Shown here: positions 24,394 to 38,200 of the stretch, piece by piece
Layout: each line of letters opens with the position of its first letter
How positions within the stretch are numbered: the first letter of the stretch is position 1
Assembly (NCBI RefSeq): GCF_964340395.1
Contig: NC_135569.1
Coordinates: 8,354,040-8,404,039 of the forward strand
Direction: 5' to 3'
DNA from: Glandiceps talaboti
Lineage: Eukaryota > Hemichordata > Enteropneusta > Spengelidae
Length of the DNA stretch: 50,000 bases
The notes under the pieces: generated by a model
Databases searched by the model: none
Told to the model about the DNA's origin: nothing
The model's input: the letters and a program-made list of their open reading frames with translations, nothing else
Program-made: the position numbers and the translations under genes

Positions 24394-24767
24394 TAGGCCT
24401 AAAAAAATTTTTTTGGTTCCTATTACCTAACCCCACCTAGTTTTCATTGACTACCCTAAACTTTTTTTGACATATATATTGGAGAAAAAAATAATTAAAT
24501 CACGAAAATTGTGAAGTCTCACGAGAAATAGTGGATGCTGAAACTGACACCAACATAAAAAGACAATATAAAACTGTTCTTCCAATCTGTAATAGCTGTA
24601 CATCTGATAGGAAGAAATATACAGACCATTTGGAAAACAATGGAAAAGCTGAACTAGACACTCACACATGAAAACAAAAATATGATAAAATAAAATTTGT
24701 TATCTACCTACCCCACCTATTCTAAAATTGAGCGTAATCGGAACCACACAATTTCTTTTATTAGGCC
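24394..24767 (+). mobile_element. MITE family A, copy 2 (full length)
   Basis: Same orientation and structure as the copy at 20952: TAGGCCTAAAAAAAT at the left, GGAACCACACAAT..TATTAGGCC at the right, and an interior of about 80-90 percent resemblance by eye. Confidence 0.8.
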
Positions 24768-25134
24768 GTACATTTTTTGTACATTACACATGTACGTATA
24801 TATTATGCAAATAAGTATATACATGGTATGCAAATTGACAATTATGAATGACTGGGTCATAGCAATGATTTAGATATCAAGCATTGAAGTCACACCATGT
24901 GTAGATTAACCGAGAAAATTTTTTCCAAAGATAAACGTATGGTAATACTGACTGATCTTGCAAATCCTAGAGAAATTTATGTACATGTATGTTAATTTCA
25001 TTTACATGTAGATTATAATATTATGGTTAACTGTCACTCAGGAGGCTATAAACACAATCACATCACATTTGATTTGTACATAGTGAATGGTATGAATGGA
25101 TAGACATATGACAGGGAGACGGACAGGGACAGAG

Positions 25135-25136
25135 TC

Positions 25137-25202
<66 letters not shown>
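25135..25202. repeat. (GACA)n microsatellite
   Basis: About 16 GACA units. Confidence 0.95.
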
Positions 25203-25203
<1 letters not shown>

Positions 25204-25374
25204 AGCAGACACACAGAGAAAGCAAGGAAGGAAGGAAAAACATTCATACACATGCACTTTTGCCAAAATTTTGCACCTACATGTAATGTATATCAATTTT
25301 TGAAATGCTTGCCAAGACAGTTTTATTTCTCGTTGTGTGACATTCAAATTAATTGTCTCTCTTTTTGGCTTCAA

Positions 25375-25486
<112 letters not shown>

Positions 25487-25696
25487 CCAAACATCTCATG
25501 TTTGGATTCAAATACTGTTTTGTACATGTACATGTTGTATGGTAGTAGTGTGTATGGTAACGTCAGTGCAGTAAGGTCATATCTGCTAATGTGCTATAGT
25601 ATTACAATTGTATAGCAGATACATTTTGTACATGGATCATGATGTACAACCTTACTGCATTGATGCGACGATGTGTATACATACATGTGTATACAC

Positions 25697-25794
25697 TTAA
25701 TTCAAAAGAATAAGGATGTAATAAGTCATTACTCAGAGTTTCACGCTTCGAGCGATCATCAGACAAATACTATCCTTATTCTTTTGAATTAAGT
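25697..25794 (-). mobile_element. Inverted-repeat element with a hammerhead-like core
   Basis: Flanking arms CTTAATTCAAAAGAATAAGG (25697-25716) and its reverse complement (25775-25794) are perfect over 20 bp. On the minus strand the interior reads TCTGATGATCGCTCGAAGCG, then TGAAACTC, which resembles a hammerhead core (CTGANGA, helix II, GAAA). The first helix II pair would be U-U, so catalytic competence is doubtful. Such cores are known from Penelope-like retroelement termini. Confidence 0.4.
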
Positions 25795-26185
25795 CTATAA
25801 TGCTCTGCTATTAATATTTGTATTGAGCACTGTTCTCTCCAGCGAGACACTCATATTCATATGTATACATGTGTATACATGTAGCCACAGAGGTCACCAT
25901 GTCAAAAAAAAATTCGTTCTTAATTGTTTCTGTATTATTTTTATTGCATCTACTGACATACTTTACATAAAGTGCTCATTAAGCATTGCTCCAATTGTAG
26001 ACCTTGGGTTCATTCCAAGGTTTATTCTCCAACCATCAACTCATGCATATATTATTATAATACTATATAGTCTTGTTATAAAAACAACAACGCTATTGTG
26101 AATTAGAAACCAGCATTTTTGTCCAGAGTGTGTTTACATCACTTGAACTAAAACACATCAGATGATTCTGTAAATGCTGTTGGGG

Positions 26186-27247
26186 ATGGAACTAAACGAT
26201 TTTGGTAAAATTAGCAATGGTGAAATGGGGGAGATGTCAAGCCGTGAATCTGGTTTGTCAGTATCTGATAGACCAGAGCCAATATATGACTGTGGTGTTA
26301 CATGGATACTTCCACTTCTATCTAACTCTAACTCTTCTCTAAGTGAGTATAATCTACATGGTCTTACTTTCACCATTTAGATTACCGTGAGTAATATTTA
26401 CAACCAAACCAGAGTGACTATCATGAGTTTCAATTAGGTGTTATAATCTTCTTTCCATCTCACACAACATTACCAATTACATCAGTGTTGCAACCTGAGG
26501 TATTTTTTGGGGTCATTTGATACACATTTTTTGGAGCTGACCCACAATTTTGAAAGTGATGGGTCATAGATGACCCACACTAAAATTGTATGCAAATATG
26601 TTTAGCAACATGACCACACCTATAGCAAAAGCCAAATGATCACATATATTGCATAGATAACAATAGGGTTGGATAACCAACTGAATAACCATTCAGCAAA
26701 TAGCTAACATGGATCAGCATGTGGGTAAATATTTTAAACAACTGTACAGTTGTGCTACAATGCTATTGGCGCTTTTTTTGTAATGTCCCCCAAAAATTTA
26801 TGATGACCCAGAAAAATGAAAGTCTTGGGACACTATGTCATGTATGGCCAACTCTTTCAAAAGGCTGGCTGCAACACTGTTACATGACATTGTACTTAAA
26901 ATGAAATTGACATTGATATCATGCAGGTGTATAGAACTACACGTGTATACAAACAAACTACATGCAGGTCTATCAAGAGAAACTGCATGTAGTGATAAAT
27001 ATTTTTTCACTTTCTCAGGAATGGTCTTAACAAGGTAAGTTTTTCCTTTATAGGGAATGGCCCTGACGAGGAAATTTTGACAACTGTTGTAGGAACCTGT
27101 TTTGATATTTTACATGTTTGTTTGTTTGTATGTTCTACAGATAGCAGTACATCAAGGGAGATAGGAAAGATGAACTCCAAGAGAAATGGTTACAAGACTA
27201 TGGAACAATGGACAATTGTCCTTAACAAAGGCAGTGAAGATGAACTG
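26186..27247 (+). CDS. ATP13A2-like: P5B ATPase exons 1-2: cytosolic N-terminus
   Basis: Exon 1 (26186-26342) ends in phase 1 at donor AA|GTGAGT. Exon 2 (27141-27247) follows acceptor TGTTCTACAG and ends in phase 0 at CTG|GTGGGT. The join reads ...[18 protein letters not shown]..., and exon 2 ends NKGSEDEL, which flows into [13 protein letters not shown] of exon 3. This matches the NQGQEDEMEIYGYNLSRWK region of vertebrate ATP13A3. The serine-rich exon 1 has no clear counterpart. A 5' UTR exon may begin after the AG at 26125-26126 (TTTTGTCCAG). Confidence 0.7.
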
Positions 27248-30200
27248 GTGGGTTAATGCATTGTATTGTATTATTGTATTGTATTGTATTATTGTATTGT
27301 ATTGTATTGTATTGTATTGTATTGTATTGCAATATATCGTGCTGTGTTGTGCTGTATTGTATTGTATTGTATTATAGCAGTGTATTGTATTGTATTGTAT
27401 CATATTATATCAGTGTATTGTATTGTATACATGTATCATATTGTTAATGTTATTGTATTATATTATATTATATGATACTGTTATTGTATTGTACTGATTA
27501 TATTTTATTGTATGACACTAGTGTATTGTATTGTATTGTATTGTGTTGTGTCGTATTGTAGTGTATTGTATTGTATTGTATTGTATTCCCTTATTTTTGA
27601 TATGATGTACTTATCAAATATACAGTACAGAAACTAAAGATACCATTGCGAAGGACATAACAAATTAGTGTGAGTTAATGAAACTAAATGTAACTGTTAA
27701 ATCAAGTACCTGTCAATCTTCTTTTCATATGCAAATACTTGTACATAGACATACGGAAATGAAACCATATTAAACACACATCGCGTTAGAGTTCATGTCA
27801 TTTTTTTCCTTTCAAATTTATTGTTGGAAAAAAATACAGTAACCAATTTTCAAAAAATAGTTTCAACCAAATGATGGAACTTACCATGAAGCTTCATAAT
27901 GAGTAAAAAATATAAAATGACAAAATTTCGCATGAACATGCAACCTTCCATATGTTGAACCATAATTCTGGTGACCTGGGTAACTATTCTGTAAGGACAC
28001 AACAAATTGCTACTAAATATAACTGTTAAATTGCAATTGTACATGTACATGTAATATATAACTTTCCATATGTTGAACCATAATTCTGGTGGTAACCTAG
28101 GTAACCAGACTGTGAGCTCCATCACTGAGTGCACTCCTGCTATCAATCAGTGTTTAGCTTATGGCGAATTTACTACATCATGGCGCCTACACATAAAGAT
28201 TATCATAAGTTGTGTTCCTGTAGTTGTAAGGATGCCTGTGTTTCTTATTGTAATACCTCACAGCTGTAAATATGATGGGTCTGTGAATCAGTTAAAAATA
28301 TAATAAAAAAGTATAAAACTGAATGATTATATAGGTACATTTTGTACATGTGAGCGATATTTGTAGTCTTGCTTTGAATTAGAAACATTTAAAGTCAGAA
28401 AGAAATTTTGAACCGTTTGTTTTATTAAAAGTCCCAAATTTCAGCAAATTACATGTATACAATAATTTTCTTTCAGATACATGTACATTCTTGTTGGCTT
28501 ACAATTGAACAATCAGTGATGTAATTTTTTACTAATCCTGTCATAGGACAAAATAAAGAAATACAGGATTAGTTGGGTCAGAAGAAACATAGAAATAAGT
28601 ACAGCCATCATAAGCTAATCACAACTACTAGAAGTCCTATCTTATGGCATTTATTGTCAACACAAATATCAAATTCATTTTATACGGGTCTGAAATTGTT
28701 TGTACAGCCCCAGAAATAACAACTGTGTGTATGAGTGTGGATGATATTTACATAATAATGTTTGTTAGTATAATTGGAATTCATGCTCATGCAATACATT
28801 ATATATATGTACAGTGTACATGTACACATGTATGTACATGTATCATATTACAATTGAATAATACAATATCATATGTATCCCAAGAATGACATGCTTTGAT
28901 GATTGTGCTGGTAACATACTTGTTAGGCTAGTTACTATACTATAGTCGTTCCCTATGATCTCTTTCTAACATACATGTATAGTTAAATGGACAAATTCTA
29001 TCAAAACTCTAGCGAAATCTCTTGCTGCAGTGATACAAGGGTGAACAGTGCATATCAGTAGTAATCCATCACAAACTGACAGGTGATTGTAATTGTTTAC
29101 TTCATTCAGTTTACTACAAACTTAACCTCCAGTTTGAGTATAAGTGATGTGAGGACAAGATAACATGATATTGTTTATATTAACACTCCAATAGAATAAA
29201 CAATGGTTGTTGATGGTAAAGATGGAATTTTATTGAGACAATACATGTATCTCATTTCAGTGAAAATTAAATGCCTTGAAGACAAAGTATTTGACAGTAA
29301 TGTATATACCGATTATATATTACCCTGGTAGTTGAGCCTTCAGTTCACTTATTGGTATTATAAATAGACACAAACTAAAACTACTGTCACAACATGTTGA
29401 TACACTTGCCTGATGACCATGTGTAAACAGTATTGGTAAAATGTACCTTTTCATTGATTGTAAACTAAGAAGGTTGTATGACCAAATGTTGGTGTATCAC
29501 TAGAAATTAGTGCATCAGTGGCATGTCAAATTGGCTTAGAGGGCACACTCACCATATAGTAAGAGATAAGGGAACACCAAATTTTGGTGTGTCACGAGAA
29601 ATTGTGTGTGTCAGTGGCACATCAAATTGGCTTAGAGGGCACACTGATAGATACTACATGAATACAGTTATACACATACTTTGTGAATCATGTGTAATAC
29701 AAAGATGGAATTACAGTGACCATATGGACTGTGGGTTGACTTATTTATCATACATTGTTAGTTTACACTGGTATAATCTACTCACTGAAACATGGTGGTT
29801 TTACTGAGTGACAACAATTTTACAAAATGCAAAAACCAGTGTTTTCATTTTGTTTAAAAAAACATTGGAGTAACTGGAAAATATTTTTTTATATTTTTGT
29901 ATTGTTAACTGTATTTTTAAGTCGACATATGGATGAAGATTTGGTATTTATTTTAGATTTTTAATTTATAAAACAATGTTATCATGGCTTCCAACCTGAA
30001 AAATCAATGTGAAACAACATATACATGTACCAAGTCTTTGTTTGTAAATCAATACATTATGGGGTGACTCACAAGAAATACCTGTTTCTATCATACTGAC
30101 ACACAACAAGAAAATTTGGTTGTCATTAGAGGGCACACTGGTATCTATCATGTTACTGAAGTAGTAGCTTCTGTATAGCAGGAAATGTTTGCTTAAGACT

Positions 30201-31875
30201 TATTTTCGCTTTTTTTCACTGGAAAACAAAACTGCAGAAAATAAGCTATGTGGATAAAAGGACTTTTTGTACATGAACACAATGTATCAGTCGACTGGTA
30301 ATTAGTGAAAATAAGTAGTGACTAAAATGCCTTAGTAACTAAAATGCCTTCTAGTACATGAACACAATATACCAGTCTGGTATGTATTAGTAAAAATAAG
30401 TATTTGAAAACTTAGCTGAAGACTATAAAATTGCACAATTTTCTCACATCAAAAATATCTAGGTTTAAAGTATTTTACCAAGGTTGACAAGACACATAAT
30501 CCAGACCATAAAGTTCTTATTATATACACACACATGTAGCTCCTAAAAATTAATACTATAATAAATATTTCACATATTTTTGGTGACCATGTTTGATGAG
30601 AAAGTGAAGAAATAGAATAGCGATGGAAGCTAAGGCTGTATCATAAAGTGGGTTAAATAATGATATATACAAAAACTTTGACCTTTTTTAAAACAAATTT
30701 TGCTGTGTTGTGATACAGAAAATGACTACCTGAGTATTGCTCTTGTGATTTCTCCATAGCAACAAATAGGACATCACTTTAGTTTGTACATGTGGCTATG
30801 GTATGTATTTTTATGATGATTTTTAAAAAATTTTTTTACATTTTTATTTAAATAATACATGTATAGTGTACATAGTGTTTATGCTGAGGGCAGTAAGTAG
30901 GTAAAATCTACCTGGGTTCCCAAGTCATTTTACCAGGATTCCCTACCACTGTTTTTGTTAAGGGCAGTAAGTAGGTAAAATCTACCGAGGTTCCCAAGTC
31001 ATTTTACCAGGGTTCCCTACCAGTGTTTTTGTTAAGGGCAGTAAGTAGGTAAAATCTACCGAGGTTCCCATGTCAATTTTACCCAGGTTTCCATACAAAA
31101 TTATCATAGACTCTATGAGTAACACTGACTTTTCATTGTTTATGCTAAGGGTAGGAACCTTGGTATTCCAGAAAGGGGGAAAGTTTCTCCATAGAGTCAA
31201 TGGTAATTTTGTTTGGGAACCCAGATAAAGTGACAAGGGAACCCTGGTAGATTTTACCTACCTACAAATGCACCTATCATCACCCGAGCTAAAACACTGT
31301 TTTTTTCCCCCTTTGCCCCTTTCTGTTACCAGCTTCCCAGCCTTAGCAAAAACACTGTTGTATATGTACATGCCCAGCCTCAGGAGAGCTTAATCTTCGC
31401 AATATGCACCAAAAGACATTAATTTTTATTATCATGTGCATGATAATATTAGCTACTAAGGAGAAGTAATTAAGTCATGGAAACTGTATAAAATAATTTA
31501 TGATGTAATTATAGACTTTCAATTATCCTATTAATTGAGATATGATTCCCTGGAGCATTATATTTTATTCATATACTACTCAGAGAAATGTAGAAATTTT
31601 CTTTTGAAGCCATATAGTAGGATGAATGTTTTGTTGGAAAGTTTTTGACATGGTTTAGTATATTGGTGTTGACATGAGAGCCACAAACACTTCACCACTA
31701 TGTTTTAGAATTGTTAATACTACAGTAGACATTACATGTACATTGTACTTTATATATAGTGGCCATCTTCATGAGGACTGGGTATTCATTTTATATTTTT
31801 GATTTATAAAAAAAAATCATTATGGCTTACCACTTGAAAAATCAGTGTGAAACAATATAGTCCAAGTATTTGTTT

Positions 31876-31919
<44 letters not shown>

Positions 31920-34112
31920 TTATTATAGTGACATGCAGATTTACAATAATTGACAATAAATATACGTATACAGATATACATCTGCCCAGCCCCTTCGGAC
32001 TTATAAGTCACTTTTTTTCAAAACAGATTAAACAAATAGAACATCTATAAACTTATATACAATGTCATAGGAGAAAAGTACAAAGAACATATCTATGGCG
32101 ATATTTATTGAAACAAAAATGTTTTCCTTCTCTCAAAAGCATTATACACATATATAGCTAAACGACGTGAACATCGTACATTAAGGAAGTTAAATTTTTC
32201 CTCAATATTTAAATCAACAAACGTATCAAAAAATTTACATCTGTGAACATAGTTAATGTAACTCAGTACATTGCAAAGAGCTATACAATATGTATGGCTG
32301 TACTAAGGTGATAAATCGTAGAGTGATGTGTAGGACTAGACTTTAACTGTTATGTTATGGACCACTAAAACTGGTGGTTTATGTGGATCACTTACTAAAA
32401 ATAAATAAATTTCAAACCCTGACCAGTACATGTTGTAAACTGACCCCAGCTGAAAGTGATTCCTTAGTTTCGAACTGTCACACATTCTAGGAAATACAGC
32501 ATGTTACCCAACCAGTATAAATTTTTAATAAATAGTGTACAAAGCAGTCTCCATATGCCATATGGTGCATTAAATATGGAATGAGTTTTTTAGAAAATAG
32601 AAAACAATCACATACAAAATATATCATATTACTCTCACTGAGAAAAACTACAATGTCTGCTTTGAAACAAACAAAAACATACAAAAATGATTCGAATTGA
32701 GCACTTCGAGTGAAAATATGAAAACTCAAAGAATACACATTACACATATACAGAATTTGACAAGAAATGATAAAGTACCATTAAATAATAAACATAAGGT
32801 GATTTGTATAATATGCTAAAAAAAATAATGGTAGAATTATGTACATGGTCTGCCTAATCGTCTGTTAAAATTTGAAGCAGCTTTTGGAATAAAAGAGTTA
32901 TTAAAATATTATGTATGACAAACAGGAATGCAAAATATGCGTGCAGTTCAATACGTAGTCAACATGTGTGACATTTTGTACACAATACAGTATGTTGTTA
33001 CTAGGCTGTGCTGTGTGGTATTAGTAGACTAAAGTACATATGTATGATGCATCACTTAAATAGTATGTATTACAAATACATTTGTGTACATATATTTCTC
33101 ATGTGTCAGATGAACAGACATAGTTCTGATATGTTAGACACAAAAATGGTACTGATATGATCTGAGCTGAGCTGTCTCTTTCATCATCATCAATCTTGTA
33201 TTCCTAAATTGATCTGACAGTTTGTTTACATTGCATTATGCACATTTGTTTGTTTTGTAGTGTTTAGTATTGTTTACATTACATTATGTTTGTTTTGTAG
33301 TGTTTAGTATCATAGTCCTGATCTGATATTTTGTTTACATTACATAATGTATATTTGTTTGTTTTGTTGTGTTTAGTATTGTTTACATTACACAATGTAT
33401 ATTTGTTTGTTTTGTTGTGTTTAGTATTGTTTACATTACATAATGTATATTTGTAGTGTTTAGTATCATATTCCTTATCTGACATTTTGTTTGTAGTACA
33501 TTATGTATATTTGTTTGTTTTGTGGTATTTTGATATACATGTACATGTAATATCATAGCCCTATTGTAATCATGATAATTGCCCATGGAATTACCAAGTT
33601 CCAGTGTTACCACTGTTGTCAGGGTTACATGTATTTCTCATATATCAGAACTCTGCTTTCAATGCAAGTGGTATGACTAACCCCCACCCCACACTTTGAC
33701 ACTAACACTACAAGTCCTCTGTCCCAATGGTTGACTTTCATGACACCCCCACCCCCCGTGTGACACTGGACCCAGGAGTAGCATGCCAGGTTTCATCATT
33801 TAATGATGTTGTAGTGATATGATTGTAAGAGTGTCATTATGTTGAAAACTGTGTCGGTGAAGAGTTACTTATAAATGAAAACTTAGTACTGCACCAAATT
33901 GCTTGGATAAATCCTTCACAAAATTTAGGCATCTACATGTACAATGTACATGTTGTAGGTCATATAGTCAAAAACGTGAATAGAAATTTCCACATTTTAT
34001 GCATGCATGTGTCTGTGTGTTTATTTGTCTGGTCAAAATGAATCACTGGGAGCAATTTCAAGCAACCCCCCCAAAAAAAAAAAAAAAAACAACAAACAAA
34101 CAAAAAAAAAAA

Positions 34113-34143
<31 letters not shown>

Positions 34144-35245
34144 TAAACCATGAAAAATCACTATTTCTTACCTATATCATTTTCATTATTGTCTTTTGAT
34201 TTAAAGGAATGCACTGGTTATAAATTGAACAAGCTGAAGGAGTCATGCTGTTATTTCTTTGGTGTACTCACTGTGGGATTATTATTCCTAATCTTTCATT
34301 GGAAGCCTGAGTGGTCCTTAAAGGCTAGATACTCTAAATGTCCAATCAAATCGGCACAAGCGGTTTTACTGAAGGTAAGATAACTCCATTGATTGGTTGG
34401 TTTGAAGTATACTCAAACATGATTAGGTGGTTTGAAAAAATGAACTCCATTGATTGGTTGGTTTGAAGTATACTCAAACGTGATTAGTTGTTTTAAAAAA
34501 TGAACCAGTACTGAATGCATATTAATGGGTCTGTTTGAACTCATGTAATTAGTGCGTCTGTTATCCATAGTCAACTAGTGTAAATAGGGACCTGGTAGGG
34601 CAGAGAATAACTTTTATTCTAAGTGCCACACTGGCTGCATGGATTGTTTGCTGCCCCAAAGAGTAGTCTGTGAGGTGTGTCATGACGGGGCGCCTTCACA
34701 CATTGATCAACCCCTCTTAGATAGGAGGCCAATGAGGGTAGAATGAAACAACGTATCTTATAGTCTACCTAAAGAGTTGATGAAGTAGAAATATACAATA
34801 TGCTGTTTTTGGTCTATACCAGGGTTAATCATTGTAAATTTTGTCTTGTATATCACCATGGCATTTTCATAAGATACAGGAGAAATGAAGTTGCCTTGGT
34901 GTTTCACCCATGGGACATGTTTTTAACACAAAGATAGACACTATTCAACTCTAACAGAAAAAAACACAGAGCAGGATCTTTTACCTCATCACGAAAAGTG
35001 ATAAGCATTGCTATTCTTTCACATTGCGATAGAAATAGACTACTGCTGAAATCATTACACGTGGATTTGATGATTTTAATGGCTTCAATTGTTTACTTTC
35101 CAACTGATAATCAACATGGTAACTTGTCTACTTCTACATCCCCACTGTTCATAGAGCCTCTATAATTGTTTCTTTTGCTTTTGAAGTTGTCTGAGTGTGA
35201 GTGTTTGTATGTCTATGTCTATATCTATGTCTATGTCTATGTCTG

Positions 35246-35288
<43 letters not shown>

Positions 35289-38200
35289 GTCTGTGTCTGT
35301 GTCTGTGTCTGTGTGTCTGTAAAAACGCTGTCTCATGAATGAAACACCAAATCATCTTCATTAATAGTTTTTTCTAATTTGACTCTTTGTTGGTAGAACA
35401 TCAATGGTGAACAACATACAGAAGTTATATTGACTAAGTTAGTGGAAGAGGCTGGTTTGATCAGTATAGCTAATAATGGGTATGTACAAATGTATTATGG
35501 TCACTTGACATACTTACAGATATATCGTGTTTTGTCATTTCTCTTCGTTGTCACTATTTTAAATATATCCACAAAGATGAATGAAATATGCGAATTTGTC
35601 GAAGCAGCTTTATTTTGAAAAAAATGATATTTTTGTAGTGAGTGGATTAGTTCAGAACTTAAAACATTCGAAAGTCAGAAATTTCAACTCTTGTTCTTTG
35701 ATTGTTAAAATTGAAACAACAGGTAAGTTGATATTTAAAGTGGCAAAATGGATGAGGATTGGGTATTTATTTTGGATGTTTAGTTTAAAAATCAATTTTA
35801 TCATGGCGTCATACTTGAAAAATCAATATAAAACAACATATGCCAAGTCTGTGTTTGTAACTCAATAATTGCTAAATGATGTAAAATGTTTGTTATTGTG
35901 TACATACCGTGGTAACAAACTTTGTAGCATATTCTTTAGCTTTTTGCAATTATATAATGACTTACAAACACAGACTTGGTCAATGTTGTGTCACATTGAT
36001 TTTTCAAGTAGGAAGCCATGATAAAATTGTTTTATAAATGAAAAAATCCCGAATAAATACCCAATCCTCATCACTCTGGCCACTTTAATAATCTTAGAGC
36101 CTAGTTGTTTATGCTACTGTGGAAGCTATGATTTATTTCCATTTGACGCTTTGCCAAGATCTACTGCACTATATTTCAACTCTGCTTTTGCATAATATGA
36201 TATTATCACATTGATTGATGTGATGTGTCATAGTTCATGACAATGAGTAACACTGAAGTAAGGCACTTTCTCTATGTGTTACACTCATTTATAGCATTCA
36301 TATCAAGTGTAAAAGTATACTCTTTCAATTGCTTTATTTACAAGCCTAGCATGTGGCCTTTCTAATGTGGTCAATTAGCAAATGAAACAGTATACTTTTA
36401 CACTTGATATGGATGCTATAAACGATTGTGGTACATACAGAAAACACTTTATTTTGGTGTTATGGGTTGTATTAGCAAATGAAACAGTAAACTTTTACAC
36501 TTGATATGGATGCTATAAATGATTGTGGTACATACAGAAAGTGCTTTACTTCTGTGTTATACTATAGGTTGTATTAGTAAATGTATTATGTATGATGTCC
36601 TTGCTCAGCAGGCTAGACGTTGTAATTATATAAATGTAAGCTTCACTTTATAATTTAGCTACTAACACAGATGTGGTTTCAGTATGTGTAATTTGTAAAT
36701 GTGCATTTAATTTTCCCAAGCTTTGCTTATCATTAAAAATATCCAAATAGGATATACATGTAGTCCTAAAGGGGGCCATACAAATGGGTTTTGTGTGTCA
36801 TCTGTCCACCTGTCTATTATAAGTAGTGTATCTCTTACATGCCAGGGCTGATTTTTCCAAATGTGGTACAAACCCAGGATCCTATGCGCGGCAATTGCTT
36901 ATAACTTTTTAAGAGCTTATAAATTATTTAATTTTCCACTATAAAATGATTTGAATATGCAAATTTTCATTGATTTTCAAAGTCATATACATGTACAAAT
37001 ATATTTCAAAATCAGGTTTACTTTATGTCACAGATTACTCATATATAAGTGTGGAGATTTGGATAATTCATTTGCCATCACTTTTATTATGCATTCATAG
37101 AAAAATAAAAATTTTACACACAAATCAAATGCAAAATTTAATACAGGTTTACTCAGTGATAAGGTATGCATTTTATACAAACCTTTAGTTCAGCTTCTGT
37201 GATGTTTATTTTGCTTATAATGCTCTATTCCGGTTGTTTTCTAAAATTATATTTATTTTTATATTTATTTTCATTTTGTACAAAGAGGTCAATTGCCTAA
37301 TGTACTGAATAAACTACCATTGATGTATGTTAATTGCCATATACATATACATACATAATTACATTGTACATACATACATTCTCTACAAAGCCTTGTTTAC
37401 TTTACATGTATATTTGTTTTGCAGAGAATTTCCCTACTCTAATACAAGTCTTGTGATTTCTCATCAATTTGCCAGACTTTTTTATTTGTTTTTAACTTGT
37501 TTGATCATGGTGATACATTATCTGGGTTGAACTTTCTGTCAGGATTGTGCCATTTGACCTTGACCTTGACCCTCAATGTTAAATGTCAAAGTCTCACTGT
37601 GCCTTGTGTATCACAGTCCATGCATATAATGTCACATCATTGTCATGTATGTACATGTATGTATGTCATCAACTCATAGGTGTCAGATATTCATGATGTA
37701 TGAACCAGGTTAGGAGTAGTATTAATATGTTCCTTGGTTTCGTAACCACCGATGCACACAAACCAAATCCGCAAATATATGTGAGGGTGGGGGCAGTGTG
37801 CCTTCCAAGCAAATTTGACATGACACTGACACACACACAATTTCTAGTGACGTACCACAATTTGGAGTTCCCTATCTCACTATGTGGTGACTCACAAGAA
37901 ATGTCAGTTTTTCTCATTTTGACTCACAACAACAAAATTTGGCTATCATTAGAGGGCACACTGATGGGGGTGGGGGGTGGGGGCTATGTCTTCTACAGAG
38001 ACTTGTTTATGTCATTTTCAGAGAATCTCCAAAGTGTGACGATTTCTCATCAGTTTGCCAGACTTTGGTTTATGTAACTTGGTTAATCACAGTGATACAG
38101 TAAAAAAAAATCAATTTAACATCTGTAATTGTTTCAACATCTGTGACCACCCTAATTATCATATCGTCATTTCTGCATTAAAAGGAATTGTCAGCTGGAT

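Larger units (their letters stand above)
27248..34206. other. P5B intron 2 (about 7 kb), repeat-rich
   Basis: Beyond the repeats listed separately, it holds direct duplications around CCATATGTTGAACCATAATT (27958 and 28068), repeats ending in TAGAGGGCACACT (29540, 29636 and 30126), and half-copies of the palindromic element at 35736. It also holds (CAA)n with A runs near 34075-34142. No other gene is visible on either strand. Confidence 0.5.

Noticed and set aside
26174-26185. Alternative P5B start ATG at 26174
   Set aside because: It directly follows an in-frame TAA and has T at -3; ATG 26186 has G at -3 and +4. It remains possible but is less favoured.
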